Below, in pieces: positions 11,096-20,222 of a DNA stretch of 64,000 nt. The DNA comes from Coremacera marginata (taxonomy: Eukaryota; Arthropoda; Insecta; Diptera; Sciomyzidae), in assembly GCA_914767935.1 (NCBI GenBank), contig OU612043.1, positions 86,965,538 to 87,029,537 of the forward strand, read 5' to 3'. The notes beneath the pieces are model-generated. The model searched no databases. It was not told the origin of the DNA and worked only from the letters and a program-made list of their open reading frames with translations. Position 1 is the stretch's first letter; each line of letters starts with the position of its first letter. The position numbers and the translations under genes are program-made.

Positions 11096-13000
11096 TTAAA
11101 ACGCTATCTTTGGTCTTATTTGCACTTTGCGGAATAGCAGAGGGACCATCCTGCCCCTAAAGTGGCTGGCATATGAGACCGTAAGAGGAGGAGGTACTAA
11201 TGAGGGTAAAAGAACTTCCATCTTCGGATTTGAAATTGATCTCAACTTTTGTTGGGTTTTTTTTCTGTACCTCGAGTATTCTTTAAAACGATAGCCACGA
11301 TAGCTGGCAGGATGATCCCTCTTGCAATTCACACAGTAAGGTTTTGGCCAGACTCCTTCGTGACATTACATTCCCCTGGAAGATGAGAATTGTTGCATTT
11401 TACACACCTGAAATCATAAGCCCAGTTTTTGGCCATATGGCCAAACTGCTGGCATCTTCTACACTGAATTGCATCTGACTTGCCCCTTGGTTTCTCCTAA
11501 TGATTCTGTGTATTGAAGAGAAATTTAATCTTAAGCACCTCTGTCGGAGGTCTTCCTGGGGGGAGACTAACTAAAAACAAATCATATTTTGCCTTCTCTT
11601 CGTGAGTGAGGCGTTGAAAGGTTAGATACCTTCTCAATGCCCCTAGGAATAAGAGAACTCAGTTCCTCCAAGACCTCTTCCTCCTCCCAAACGGACGAAA
11701 GGCCCTTTAAAATGAGTTAACATTTCTATCCTCTTTCAGCGTAAACGAGTACGCTTGAATTCCCGGATTGTCCCGAAGTCTTGCAAGCAATATTCCCTAT
11801 TAATCTCAATATCTTCTACATAGATTTTACTTTTAAACCCTGCGTCAATAATTTTAAACACTACATTTTTACTGCGAAGCTCTTTAACAAGTTGCTTCAC
11901 ACCGATATTCTAATAAAAATTGGTGGACAGAACCTACCTTTCTTAGCCTGGCTGGCTTTGATATTCGGATTGCTGCTACCGCCACCATATGCAACCTTGT
12001 CTGCTTGCTTGTTTACTGCTTCAGTGTTCTAATGGTTCCGAGAAACTGCATCCTTATTTAACTCCTTGACTACGCTCTTTTGAGTGAAGATTGAATCGTT
12101 CAATAATGCGAAACGATTATCATCTCTTTTTGCAGGGGCCTGCAAATCTTCAGCCGATAGACTTCTGAACGAAGCATGAAATGATTTCTTTGTCACTTCC
12201 CTATAGGAACAAACTAACTTGTTTTTAAAAACAACTAATTAAAAAACTAGTTTAAAACAAACCAGTATTTGAACTACTTTGAATTATATTAAGGCGGCAA
12301 CTACTCTGATTTTGACATGTTTTAATTGCAAATTTTTATTAGATTACAAGTTTATATATATTTAACCATGTAATTTAATCAAATATTATCTTTAGGCCAT
12401 CAGTAATAGTTTGCAATTGGTTATTTTAAAGCAATTAGAAAAATAGTTTAAATGTAACTAATTTAACAAGTAGTTGAAAATATATGCAGACGAAAGTCAA
12501 TTGACTTATTTAGCGGACATCGCCATACAAAATAAGTTAGTTCGTTCTATGGAAAAAAGTCAGAATTTCAACTAGTTGTGGTTGACAAAAAACTACTTTA
12601 TCAATTACTTTTAAATTAGTTGATTTTCCTACAGGGTTCTTGCCATTCTCGTTGCACGTGATCAGCAGTATCCATACACAAAACGTTTGTGTTGTCATCG
12701 CTTGCAGCCAACTTAGTTAGCACACTGCTGTTAACTGCGTCATGTATTTTTAGGCATCGCTCGATTTGAAAGAGCGACAAGTTGCTGCGTTGCCTCCTTT
12801 TTCCTTGGATTGGTTCCAAATGCATTGACCGGTTTCATCCTGGCATTAACCTTTTTTGCCAATTTATTCCTTCTAGCATTCATCACATGCTTTGAGGTTA
12901 TGGCTACAAAACTCCCGCGCTTTTACTTTCGCGATTCCTTACGGCACCGTAGTACCAATCCACAGGGCAGTTTTTGCTTTCCACCAGTCACAAAAAAAAA
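11096..13000 (-). pseudogene. LINE ORF1 (nucleic-acid-binding, three zinc knuckles), split by a MITE
   Basis: Reading right to left: a basic N-terminal part (about 12920-12637, frameshifted), the MITE, then VTKKSFHASFRSLSAEDL and DDNRFALLND (12198-12030). A poorly preserved middle follows, then KSDAIQC..CQQFGHMAKNW, RCVKCNNSHLPGEC and YCVNCKRDHPASYRGY (about 11480-11290). This triple C2HC arrangement is typical of ORF1 proteins in Jockey/I-type LINEs. The coding reading joins exactly across the MITE if one 2-bp target copy is removed. Confidence 0.75.
12199..12636. mobile_element. 440-bp MITE, copy 2
   Basis: The same family and ends as 994-1433 (CCCTATAGGAA...TTCCTACAGGG), with most bases identical. 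It is flanked by TT on both sides. Removing it together with one TT restores the LINE ORF1 frame (W-Q-E then V-T-K), which supports both the boundaries and a 2-bp target duplication. Confidence 0.88.
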
Positions 13001-13140
13001 AAACTAAGCAGCAATAAATACAAATATCTGCCTCCAAATACAGAAGAAAATCCTTAAGGTCAAGATAACAAATGGCAGTCAAAATTAAATTATACTGCCC
13101 CAAAGCAGAATCGGGAGTCACAAAATGCAAAGCAGCCTCC

Positions 13141-13777
13141 CTAACAATTCCAGAACAGTTTTATTCGATTAAATTTATAGTTTGTAGATTATAAAACAAT
13201 ACAATTTTCCTTAAAAAAAATGCAGCAACCAAAGAACGTTTCGATACCAGTCGGCAGAAAAATCCAGAATCCTCAGCTCATGGTAAAAACTAAGAAAATA
13301 ACACTGAACACAGCTAATTCTTAGTAAAAATATGGCATTACTTATGGCACTCAGAGAGGTCGGAGAATGTCAGAGTATGGCACTGGCGCCGTCGGAGAAA
13401 AAATAAAATAGATTATATTCTGGCGTTTTTCCGTCGCGAAATTCTTCGGCGATTTAATTTTTGGCGGCTGCATACATTATCGTGTATTTTGCTGCACGGC
13501 GAGTCCGTCATCCGCCACCCGCTTTGGTTCTGTTCGGGCTCTAATATAGATCGTGAAATGCATAGGTTGCCATTTTTAAACACTTGTGTATTTATAAAAT
13601 TTTAGCAAAATTGTTTACAATTGACAACTGTGTGAAATCATATTGAATTTAATATTTTTGTGACTTCAATATTTTTTAAATTACTCTAACTCTCTAAATT
13701 TTCTATCTCTTACTTAAAATAAAAGCGGGATTCCAAAATCGATGTGCTTGCGAAAGAAAAGAAAAAGAAGCTCACCA
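13141..13777. other. No gene recognised; possible LINE 5' leader plus AT-rich DNA
   Basis: 13400-13550 is locally GC-richer than its surroundings and could be the 5' untranslated leader of the minus-strand LINE. 13560-13777 is AT-rich with no recognisable feature. Confidence 0.4.
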
Positions 13778-13894
13778 TCAGATATTATTAAAGGGTGAGC
13801 TTATGCAGCTCTGACTCTGCGGTGGCCGAACTCCTCCGAAACGGCTCGACCGATTTTAATTAAATTTTTTGTGTATATTTAGTGGGTATGAGAA

Positions 13895-14650
13895 TAGGTT
13901 GTAAAGTACTTTTCACCCTCCTATACAAAACGGGCGTGACATCGCCCATACAAGTCACATTTTCGATACAGAATAGCAGTAAAAGTCACAAAACATTGAA
14001 ATTCAGAATGGAATTACCACTTGGTGATGTCCTTTTAATGGAAAACTTGAACGAGCATTGGACAGGGGGTGTGGCTTCGCCCATACAAACCAAATATTTT
14101 ATATCGAATAGCTTTGGAAGTAAAAGTCACAGAACATTGAAACTCAGAATGGAGGTTCCACTTGGTGATGTCTTTCTAATAGAAGACTTGGACGGGCATT
14201 GGACAAGGGGGTGTGCCTCAACTCATATAAGCCAAATTTTTAATATCAAATAACTATGGAAGTACAAATTACAGAACATTGAAATTGAGAATGGAATTAC
14301 CACTTGGTGATGTCGCTTTATTGGAAAACTTGGTCAGGCATTGCACAATGGGGAGTGGCTCCGTCCATACCAGCCAATTTTTTATATCGAATAGCTATGG
14401 AAGTAAAAGTCACAGAACATTGAAACTCAGATTTGAGTTACCACTTGGTTATGACTTTTAATAAAAAACTTGGACGGGCATTGGACAAGGGGGTGTGGCT
14501 TCGCGCTTTTTAGCCAAATTTTTGATATCAAATAGCTTTAAGTAAAAATCACTAAACACTGAAACTCAGAATGGAGTTTCTCACTATTTGGTGATGTCTT
14601 GCTACCGGGAAACTGGGGCGGGCATTGGATAATGAGCGTGGTGTCAAACA
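13895..14650 (+). repeat. Tandem array of about 120-130 bp units inside the Helitron
   Basis: Five to six degenerate units share GAATAGC..TGGAAGTAAAAG, CACAGAACATTGAAACTCAG, ACCACTTGGTGATGTC and GACGGGCATTGGACA. The short ORFs that cross them are by-products of the repeats, not genes. Confidence 0.8.
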
Positions 14651-14830
14651 AAGAGTCAAATAAAAGTTGTTTTTCTTAGGCGGAGCAACGCGCACTGGGT
14701 TGATTAATAAGAATAAAAAATAATAAATAAAAAACTATATACATATCTGAGGATTTTGATCGTATAACTCAAAAATTTGGTCCTTTTGTTTAAATGGAAT
14801 GTTTACATTAAATGGGAATGGTCGCACTAT

Positions 14831-15876
14831 GGTTAGGTTAGGTAAGAAGGGTCGTGCACCGTTACCGGCGCTTCCGCGGGTGCCTATAGGTCCATTGCGA
14901 ATCCCTTTTTTATATTTGTGGTACCAAGTTAAACCATTGTTCCGATTTGTTCCTCAAACCATCCTGTGCTTTTTATGAACCTCCAGATGTCTAGCAGTGG
15001 TGTGTTCACCAACTCTTCCAAGTCTTTGAAAAATCTGTTCCCCATATGTCGGAGTCGACGATTCTGTAGACTTGGACATTCGCATAGTAGGTGAGTTATT
15101 GTTTCTATTTCCTCCGGGTCTTTGCAGCTCCGACAGAAGTCTGGCGCTGTTATACCTATTCTATTGGCCATTACCCCAATGGGGCAATGACCCGTTAGAA
15201 CTCCAACAAGGATCCGGATTTCCCGTTTGACCAAAAGCAGAAGGCTTCTAGTTAGCTCAGGCCAAAACCTTCGAAATATGTTGCAGTCACCTCTGGAAGC
15301 CCAGTTTGTGTTGGCAATATCTCTGGCTTTTAGTTCTTTACTCCTTTTGACGACGCCTATTGGAATGTGCACATCTGTGTCACCTCTGTTTGCACTTGCG
15401 GTTACTTCACGCCTTGCCAGTTCATCTGCTGCGTCGTTCCTTTCAATATTGCTATGTCCGGGAACCCAGCAGAGAGTGACATTGTGGGTATTGCAGATAC
15501 TGTTCAGTGCAAGTTTACAGTTATGCACCGTTCGAGCCTTCGTCGTTTTACTGTTCAGTGCTTTGATGGCCGCTTGGCTATCCACAAAAATTACTACCCT
15601 TGTGGGGGTAAGATTTTTCCTGTAAATGGCCTGTGCAGCTTTTTCAATAGCATATATTTCTGCCTGAAAAACGCTACAGTAATCCGGGAGTTTGTAACAC
15701 TCTTTGATTTGCAGCGTTTCACAGTATACACCCGATCCAGTTCCGTTTTCCATTTTGGAACCACCAGTATATAAATGGAGATTGCCGTAGGATTCTACAG
15801 CCGTTTCTTCCCATTCTTGTCTACTGGGAATGGATGTGGTGTATTCTATACCGAATCTCACACTGGGTATGATATA
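14831..15876 (-). mobile_element. 5'-truncated LINE (RNase H end) nested in the Helitron
   Basis: Flanked by a perfect 10-bp target duplication GTCGCACTAT (14821-14830 and 15877-15886). On the minus strand the 3' end reads CTTACCTAACCTAACC, a CCTAA-type tail like that of the LINE at 16303-23005. Confidence 0.88.
14929..15861 (-). CDS. RNase H and C-terminal zinc finger of a LINE ORF2 (partial)
   Basis: An uninterrupted 310-residue reading. RNase H motifs in order: LYTGGSKMENGTGSGVY (first Asp position replaced by Gly, usually TDGSK), the glutamate in VFQAEIYAIEKAA, FVDSQAAIKAL and CWVPGHSNIERNDAADELAR. A C-terminal C..C...H...C finger (CRSC..THLLCEC) and the end GWFEEQ follow. RNase H degrades the RNA strand during target-primed reverse transcription. 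The 5' part of ORF2 is missing through truncation at insertion. Being open end to end suggests a fairly young copy, but the TDG to TGG change would damage catalysis. Confidence 0.85.
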   Translation of the reverse strand: MRFGIEYTTSIPSRQEWEETAVESYGNLHLYTGGSKMENGTGSGVYCETLQIKECYKLPDYCSVFQAEIYAIEKAAQAIYRKNLTPTRVVIFVDSQAAIKALNSKTTKARTVHNCKLALNSICNTHNVTLCWVPGHSNIERNDAADELARREVTASANRGDTDVHIPIGVVKRSKELKARDIANTNWASRGDCNIFRRFWPELTRSLLLLVKREIRILVGVLTGHCPIGVMANRIGITAPDFCRSCKDPEEIETITHLLCECPSLQNRRLRHMGNRFFKDLEELVNTPLLDIWRFIKSTGWFEEQIGTMV

Positions 15877-16068
15877 GTCGCACTATAGTTACACCCACTT
15901 TTTTGAAATCATTAAAATTGTACATGCTTTAAAAGTAAAACACCACGCTTGGTATGTAGGGTCAATTCACCCAAGCGGCAGTTACTGTAAATACAAATGT
16001 GGGCCCTACACGCCCACTTTTCAGGGGACTAGCGCGGAGCGCAGCGAAGCGCGCCGGGTATAAGCTAG

Positions 16069-16288
16069 TAATTATATAAATTTTTACATGTGCCTATAAC
16101 TACCAAATTTTTCAAATTGACCTGCAAAGTAAGAAACATCTTAACAAGTAAGGATATCTTTCGAAATAAGTTTTCAGAAGATGACTGGACGAAGAGTCGT
16201 TTGTTTTTATGTAAAAGTAATAAATATACCAATATTGAGCAAAAACAAAAAGAAATTGTGTTTTTTTCAAAATAAACTAAAGTTCAGT
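16069..16288. other. Unassigned flank
   Basis: AT-rich and continuous with 23020-23616 before the LINE inserted. It contains a 61-codon ORF (16090-16275) of lysine-rich low-complexity composition that I do not recognise and would not call a gene. Confidence 0.4.
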
Positions 16289-16369
16289 TGACAAGCTATC
16301 ATCTCCTAGCAGAGCCAGCATCTCCTAGCGAAGAGAGATGTGGACTTGGTGCTGATTTAGGAACCGTGG

Positions 16370-17140
16370 ATGATCAACAACAAAATCCTCGACCTGAACA
16401 CTTCAAACTATAACATATATTATGTTTCCAACAAAGGTAAAACTCGCACATGCATTTTAGCTAAAAATAACTTAAACTGCTTTATGCTCCCTCAGTTTAG
16501 TCACGGGGACCTCACGGTGACCAGTCTGGAGCTGGGCCCCAAAAAACTCAGGATAACATCCTTTTACTTCCCATATGATGAGCCTGTACCCATGTAGTCA
16601 TTTAAGGAACTCCTAGAGGGATGCAATCCAGCCACAAACATCATTCTGGGTGGAGACACTAACGCGCACAACTCGCAATGGGGCAATAGTAACAACAATG
16701 ATAGAGGTGAGTCACTCTTTAACTACTTACTTAGTACTACCTTAAATATTTTGAACAAGGGAAATGAGCCTACTTTTATAATTAAGAACCGGGAGGAAGT
16801 TCTGAATACCACTCTGGCATCCGAGAACCTCTCGGAAAATATTTATTCATGGAAAGTTTTAAAGGAATATTCGTTCTCAGACCATAGGTATATAGCTTTC
16901 GGTTGGGAAGATACCAGTCGATTCTTGCCTCAAAAAGTAAGAAATCTCCGCAAGACAAATTGGAGATGGTATAACAAGCTCATCAGGTTATCGCTAAATC
17001 CAGTTACTCTCTCCCCCGTAACAAGTAAAGAAGACTTAGACCGTCTGACAATAGACCTTACCAAAAAATGCTCGGATGCGATCAACAAAGCATGTCCGAA
17101 AAAAGTTTTTAAAAAATCCCGTAAACCAGTGTGGTGGTCT
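16370..17140 (+). pseudogene. Endonuclease domain of the LOA/I-like LINE
   Basis: Contains LTVTSLELGPKKLRITSFYFP, then GGDTNAHNSQWGNS..NDRG (about 16648-16705), the APE-type signature of R1/LOA/I elements, and a SDHRY motif (about 16878-16892). An in-frame TAG lies at 16595-16597. The linker continues to KPVWWS, where the RTE interrupts; the same W-W-S reading resumes at 20216. Confidence 0.8.
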
Positions 17141-20100
17141 CTTACTTACTTTACTTAGATGGCCGTGACAACCCGTGTCCGGATTTCGACCGACCTCATC
17201 AGCTCTCGCCAGGCGCCTCTGCTTTGCGCGCGCCTTCTCCAATCGGATACACCAAGCGCGGTTAGGGCTTCCTCAGCCTGGTCCATCCATCGGAGGCATG
17301 GTCTCCCTCGTCGTCGTTGACCAGCGACCCTCGCCTCGAGCACCTTTTTCGCTGGAGCTTCGTCGTCCATACGATGGACATGACCCAGCCAGCGTAGTCG
17401 CTGCACAGTTATACGCCGAACTACGTCAATGTCTCCGTAGAGCTCATACAGCTCGTGGTTCATTCGGATGCGATAGTCATCGCCGACTCGAACAGGACCG
17501 AAGATTTTGCGAAGAAATTTTCTCTCGAACACCCCCAGAGCGGCTGCGTCAGTTTGCGAAACTACCCATGCCTCAGCGCCATAAAGCAGCACTGGTAGAA
17601 CGAGCGTCTTGTAGAGTGTTAGTTTTGTCGATCGAGAGAGGGCTCTGGAACTTAGTTGCTTACTGAGCCCGTAGTAGCACCTATTAGCAATTATTGTTCT
17701 TCGCTTTATCTCCAGGCTGATTTCGTTGTTAGTGTTAATGGCGGTGCCAAGGTAAACGAACTCCTTGACTACTTCAAAGTTATAGCTGCCGGATGAAACG
17801 TGGGAGTCTAAACGCCGCGCTCCCTTGTTTGTAGACAGCATATACTTTGTTTTACCCTCATTTATCGTCAAACCCACTTTGGCTGATTCCTTTTCGATAG
17901 CGGCGAAAGCAGCGGTAACATCTCTCTTGGTTCTGCCAACAATATCAATATCATCAGCGTACGCAAGGAGCTGGACACCTTTATAGAAAATGGTGCCATT
18001 ACGATGCACACCGGCCTTTCGTACGATCCCCTCCATGATGATGTTGAAGAGATCGCAAGACAGTGGATCGCCTTGCCTGAAACCTCTTTCGGTATTGAAG
18101 GTTTCGGAGAGGTCATTTCCTACCTTGACGGAGCTGCGTGTGTTGCTCAACGTCATTCTGCAAAGTCTAATCAACTTTGCAATATACCGAACTCAGACAT
18201 TGTTGCGTATAGGCAATCCCTTCTCGGGCTATCGAACGCAGCTTTAAAATCGACAAAGAGATGGTGTGTGTCAATTTGATTTTCGTGGGTTTTCTCCAGG
18301 ATTTGTCGTAGCGTGAAAATCTGGTCTATGGTGGACTTACCAGGTCGAAAGCCACACTGATAAGGTCCAATCAGTGTTTTTGTAATTGGCTTTAATCTTT
18401 CACACAGTACGCTTGAGAGAACCTTATATGCGATGGAAATAAGGCTGATACCTCTATAACTAGCGCAGATTGTAGGGTCTCCTTTCTTAAGTATAGGGCA
18501 CAGTACACTGAGGTTCCAATCGTCGAGCTGCTTTCTGCTAGCCATATTTTGCTGATGAGCTGATGCATGCGCCTTATCAATTCATCGCCGCCGGATTTAA
18601 ACAATTCAGCTGACAGGCCGTCAGCACCCGCTGCTTTATTGTTTTTGAGTCGTTGGATAGCAACTCGAACCTCTTCATGGCTAGGTGGTGATACTTCCAC
18701 TCCGTCATCGTCGATTGGTGGCACTGCACTGCGCTCTCGATGGGCGGCATTGGTGGAATCGTCGCCAGTAAGTAAATTTGAGAAGTGCTGTCTCCACAAT
18801 CTAAGCACACACTGTGTATCCGTATTCAGATCTCCATTTTCGTCTCTGCAAGTGGATGCTCCGGGCTTGAAACCTTGGGTTAGACGCTTAACCTGTTGAT
18901 AGAATTTTCGTGCATCCTTCTTGCCCTGGTATACCTCTAGTTCCTCACGCTCACGCTTTTCCTGCTCTCTTTTCTTGCGTCTGAAAAGGCGCCTCTCTTC
19001 CTTCCTCTTTTCGCGGTAGTTTTCTCGCACGGCTCGCGTTGCAGCTGACTGCAGCGTTTTTCTGTATGCGGCGTTTTTTACTGCAGTCGCGATGCGACAC
19101 TCCTGATCGTACCATTGGTTCCGAGGTTGCAGGCGCCGGAAACCAATGACTTCTTCAGCGACAGCGCGCATGGAGTGGGATATATGCGCCCAAAGTCCAC
19201 CGGCGTCGTCGAGTCCAGAGGTTGGTTGGTTGAGCTTAACCGAGAGTTGAGCGGAGTAGGCTTCGGCAGTCCGTTGTAATTGCAGCTTAGCGACATCTAG
19301 CTTTCGTTGCATTCCTGTGCGTATGTTCTTTGCATTGCATAATCGCATGCGGATCTTGGCTGCAACAAGATAATGGTCGGAGTCAATGTTGACCCCCCGA
19401 AATGTACGCACATCTAGAACACTAGAGGCATGCCTTCCGTCAATTACAATATGATCAATTTGGTTTCGCGTTTTTTGATCAGGGGACAGCCAGGTGGCCT
19501 TGTGGATGTCGAGGTGCTTAAATCTGGTGTTACTAACTACCATGTTTCGTGCCGCGGCGAAGTCGATCAGTCTTAGACCGTTGTTTGTAGAGGTCTCGTG
19601 AAGACTGAACTGACCGACAGTGGGGCCAAAGATGCCTTCCCTTCCGACTTTCGCATTAAAATCGACGAGGACTATTTTCACGTCATGAACCGGAAGGTGG
19701 TCATATACGTCCTCAAGACTAGCGTAGAAAGCGTCCTTGACGGCTTCGTCCTTTTCCTCCGTCGGGGCGTGCGCGCAAATAAGGCTTATGTAGAAAAATT
19801 TTGCCTTGATGCGGATCGTGGCCAATCTTTCGTTCACAGGTGTGAACCGGGAAACAAGGTGGCGTAGTTTCCGGCTAACAACGAATCCACATCCAAATTC
19901 GCGCTTCTCCGCATGGCAGCTGTAGTAGATATCGCAGTGTGCTTGTTTAGAGCAGCCTTGCCCTTTCCATCGCATTTCCTGGATGGCGGTGATGTCAGAT
20001 TGTATTGTTTTGAGGGCTTCCGCCAGTTGGATAATGGCACCTTCCCTATAAAGGGTTCGGACATTCCAGGTGCATATCCGCAAATCATTGTCCGTTTTTC

Positions 20101-20210
20101 GTTTGCGGTGGTCGTCAACGTAATTGGGGTTCTTATCCGAGGCTGGTTTAGTTTTCATTGGGCAGTAGTAATGTGGCGGGACCCAAACCCTGCGCACATT
20201 CCATGTTTAA
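17141..20210 (-). mobile_element. RTE-clade LINE, copy A
   Basis: Flanked by a 12-bp duplication GTGTGGTGGTCT (17129-17140 and 20211-20222). On the minus strand it ends TAAGTAAAGTAAGTAAG, a TAAG-type microsatellite tail shared with copies at 35303-37998 and 54158-57432. The 5' end is slightly truncated, starting just before the ATGGAATGTGCGC leader. Total length is 3070 bp. Confidence 0.92.
17155..20197 (-). pseudogene. RTE ORF (endonuclease-RT), copy A, two frameshifts
   Basis: N-terminus MRRVWVPPHYYCPM at 20197. Endonuclease motifs: ICTWNVRTL, AIQEMRWKG, LVDFNAKVG (Gly of the usual GDFN is Val here) and DSDHYLV. A long basic linker (RREKR-rich, near 18950-19030) follows. RT motifs: AGADGLSAELF, SYRGISLISIAYKV, CGFRPGKSTIDQI, FVDFKAAFD, GFRQGDPLSC and LLAYADDIDIV (near 17960). 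The C-terminus contains RRRGRPCLRWMDQAEE. Small indels near 18540 and 18180 break an otherwise open frame of about 990 codons. Single-ORF RTE proteins of this type are often mislabelled as craniofacial development protein 2 in insect annotations. Confidence 0.9.
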
Positions 20211-20222
20211 GTGTGGTGGTCT

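Larger units (their letters stand above)
8140..13140 (-). mobile_element. LINE retrotransposon (I/Jockey-type) on the minus strand, decayed
   Basis: On the minus strand it encodes a zinc-knuckle ORF1, an APE-type endonuclease and a remnant of reverse transcriptase. It ends with CAATAAAG followed by a (TAC)n tail at 8159-8140. A MITE (12199-12636) lies in ORF1, and most of the RT palm is deleted. The 5' boundary is not visible: leader sequence may extend to about 13560. No target duplication was found. The clade is uncertain; a trinucleotide tail is also seen in I elements. Confidence 0.75.
13778..16068 (+). mobile_element. Non-autonomous Helitron with internal tandem repeats, carrying a LINE
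   Basis: The 5' end TCAGATATTATTAAAGGG follows an A. The 3' end is a GC-rich hairpin region (16032-16053, GCGCGGAGCGCAGCGAAGC) followed by GGGTATAAGCTAG and a T. TC...CTAG inserted between A and T is the canonical Helitron signature. The phrase CTCCGAAACGGCTCGACCG near the 5' end recurs in non-autonomous insect Helitrons that I know of. About 1.2 kb is Helitron; the remainder is the nested LINE at 14831-15876. No Rep/helicase is encoded. Confidence 0.7.

Noticed and set aside
13895..14650. CRISPR-like repeat array or tandem coding repeats
   Set aside because: Units are about 120-130 bp without unique spacers, in a eukaryotic Helitron. ORFs arise only because the repeat happens to be open.
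16090..16275. 61-codon ORF with Lys/Phe-rich sequence
   Set aside because: No recognisable motif, AT-rich composition, and no splice or promoter context.
17155..20197. Host gene resembling craniofacial development protein 2 or endonuclease/reverse transcriptase family protein
   Set aside because: It is an RTE LINE: a target duplication and TAAG tail bound it, and three more copies occur in the window.
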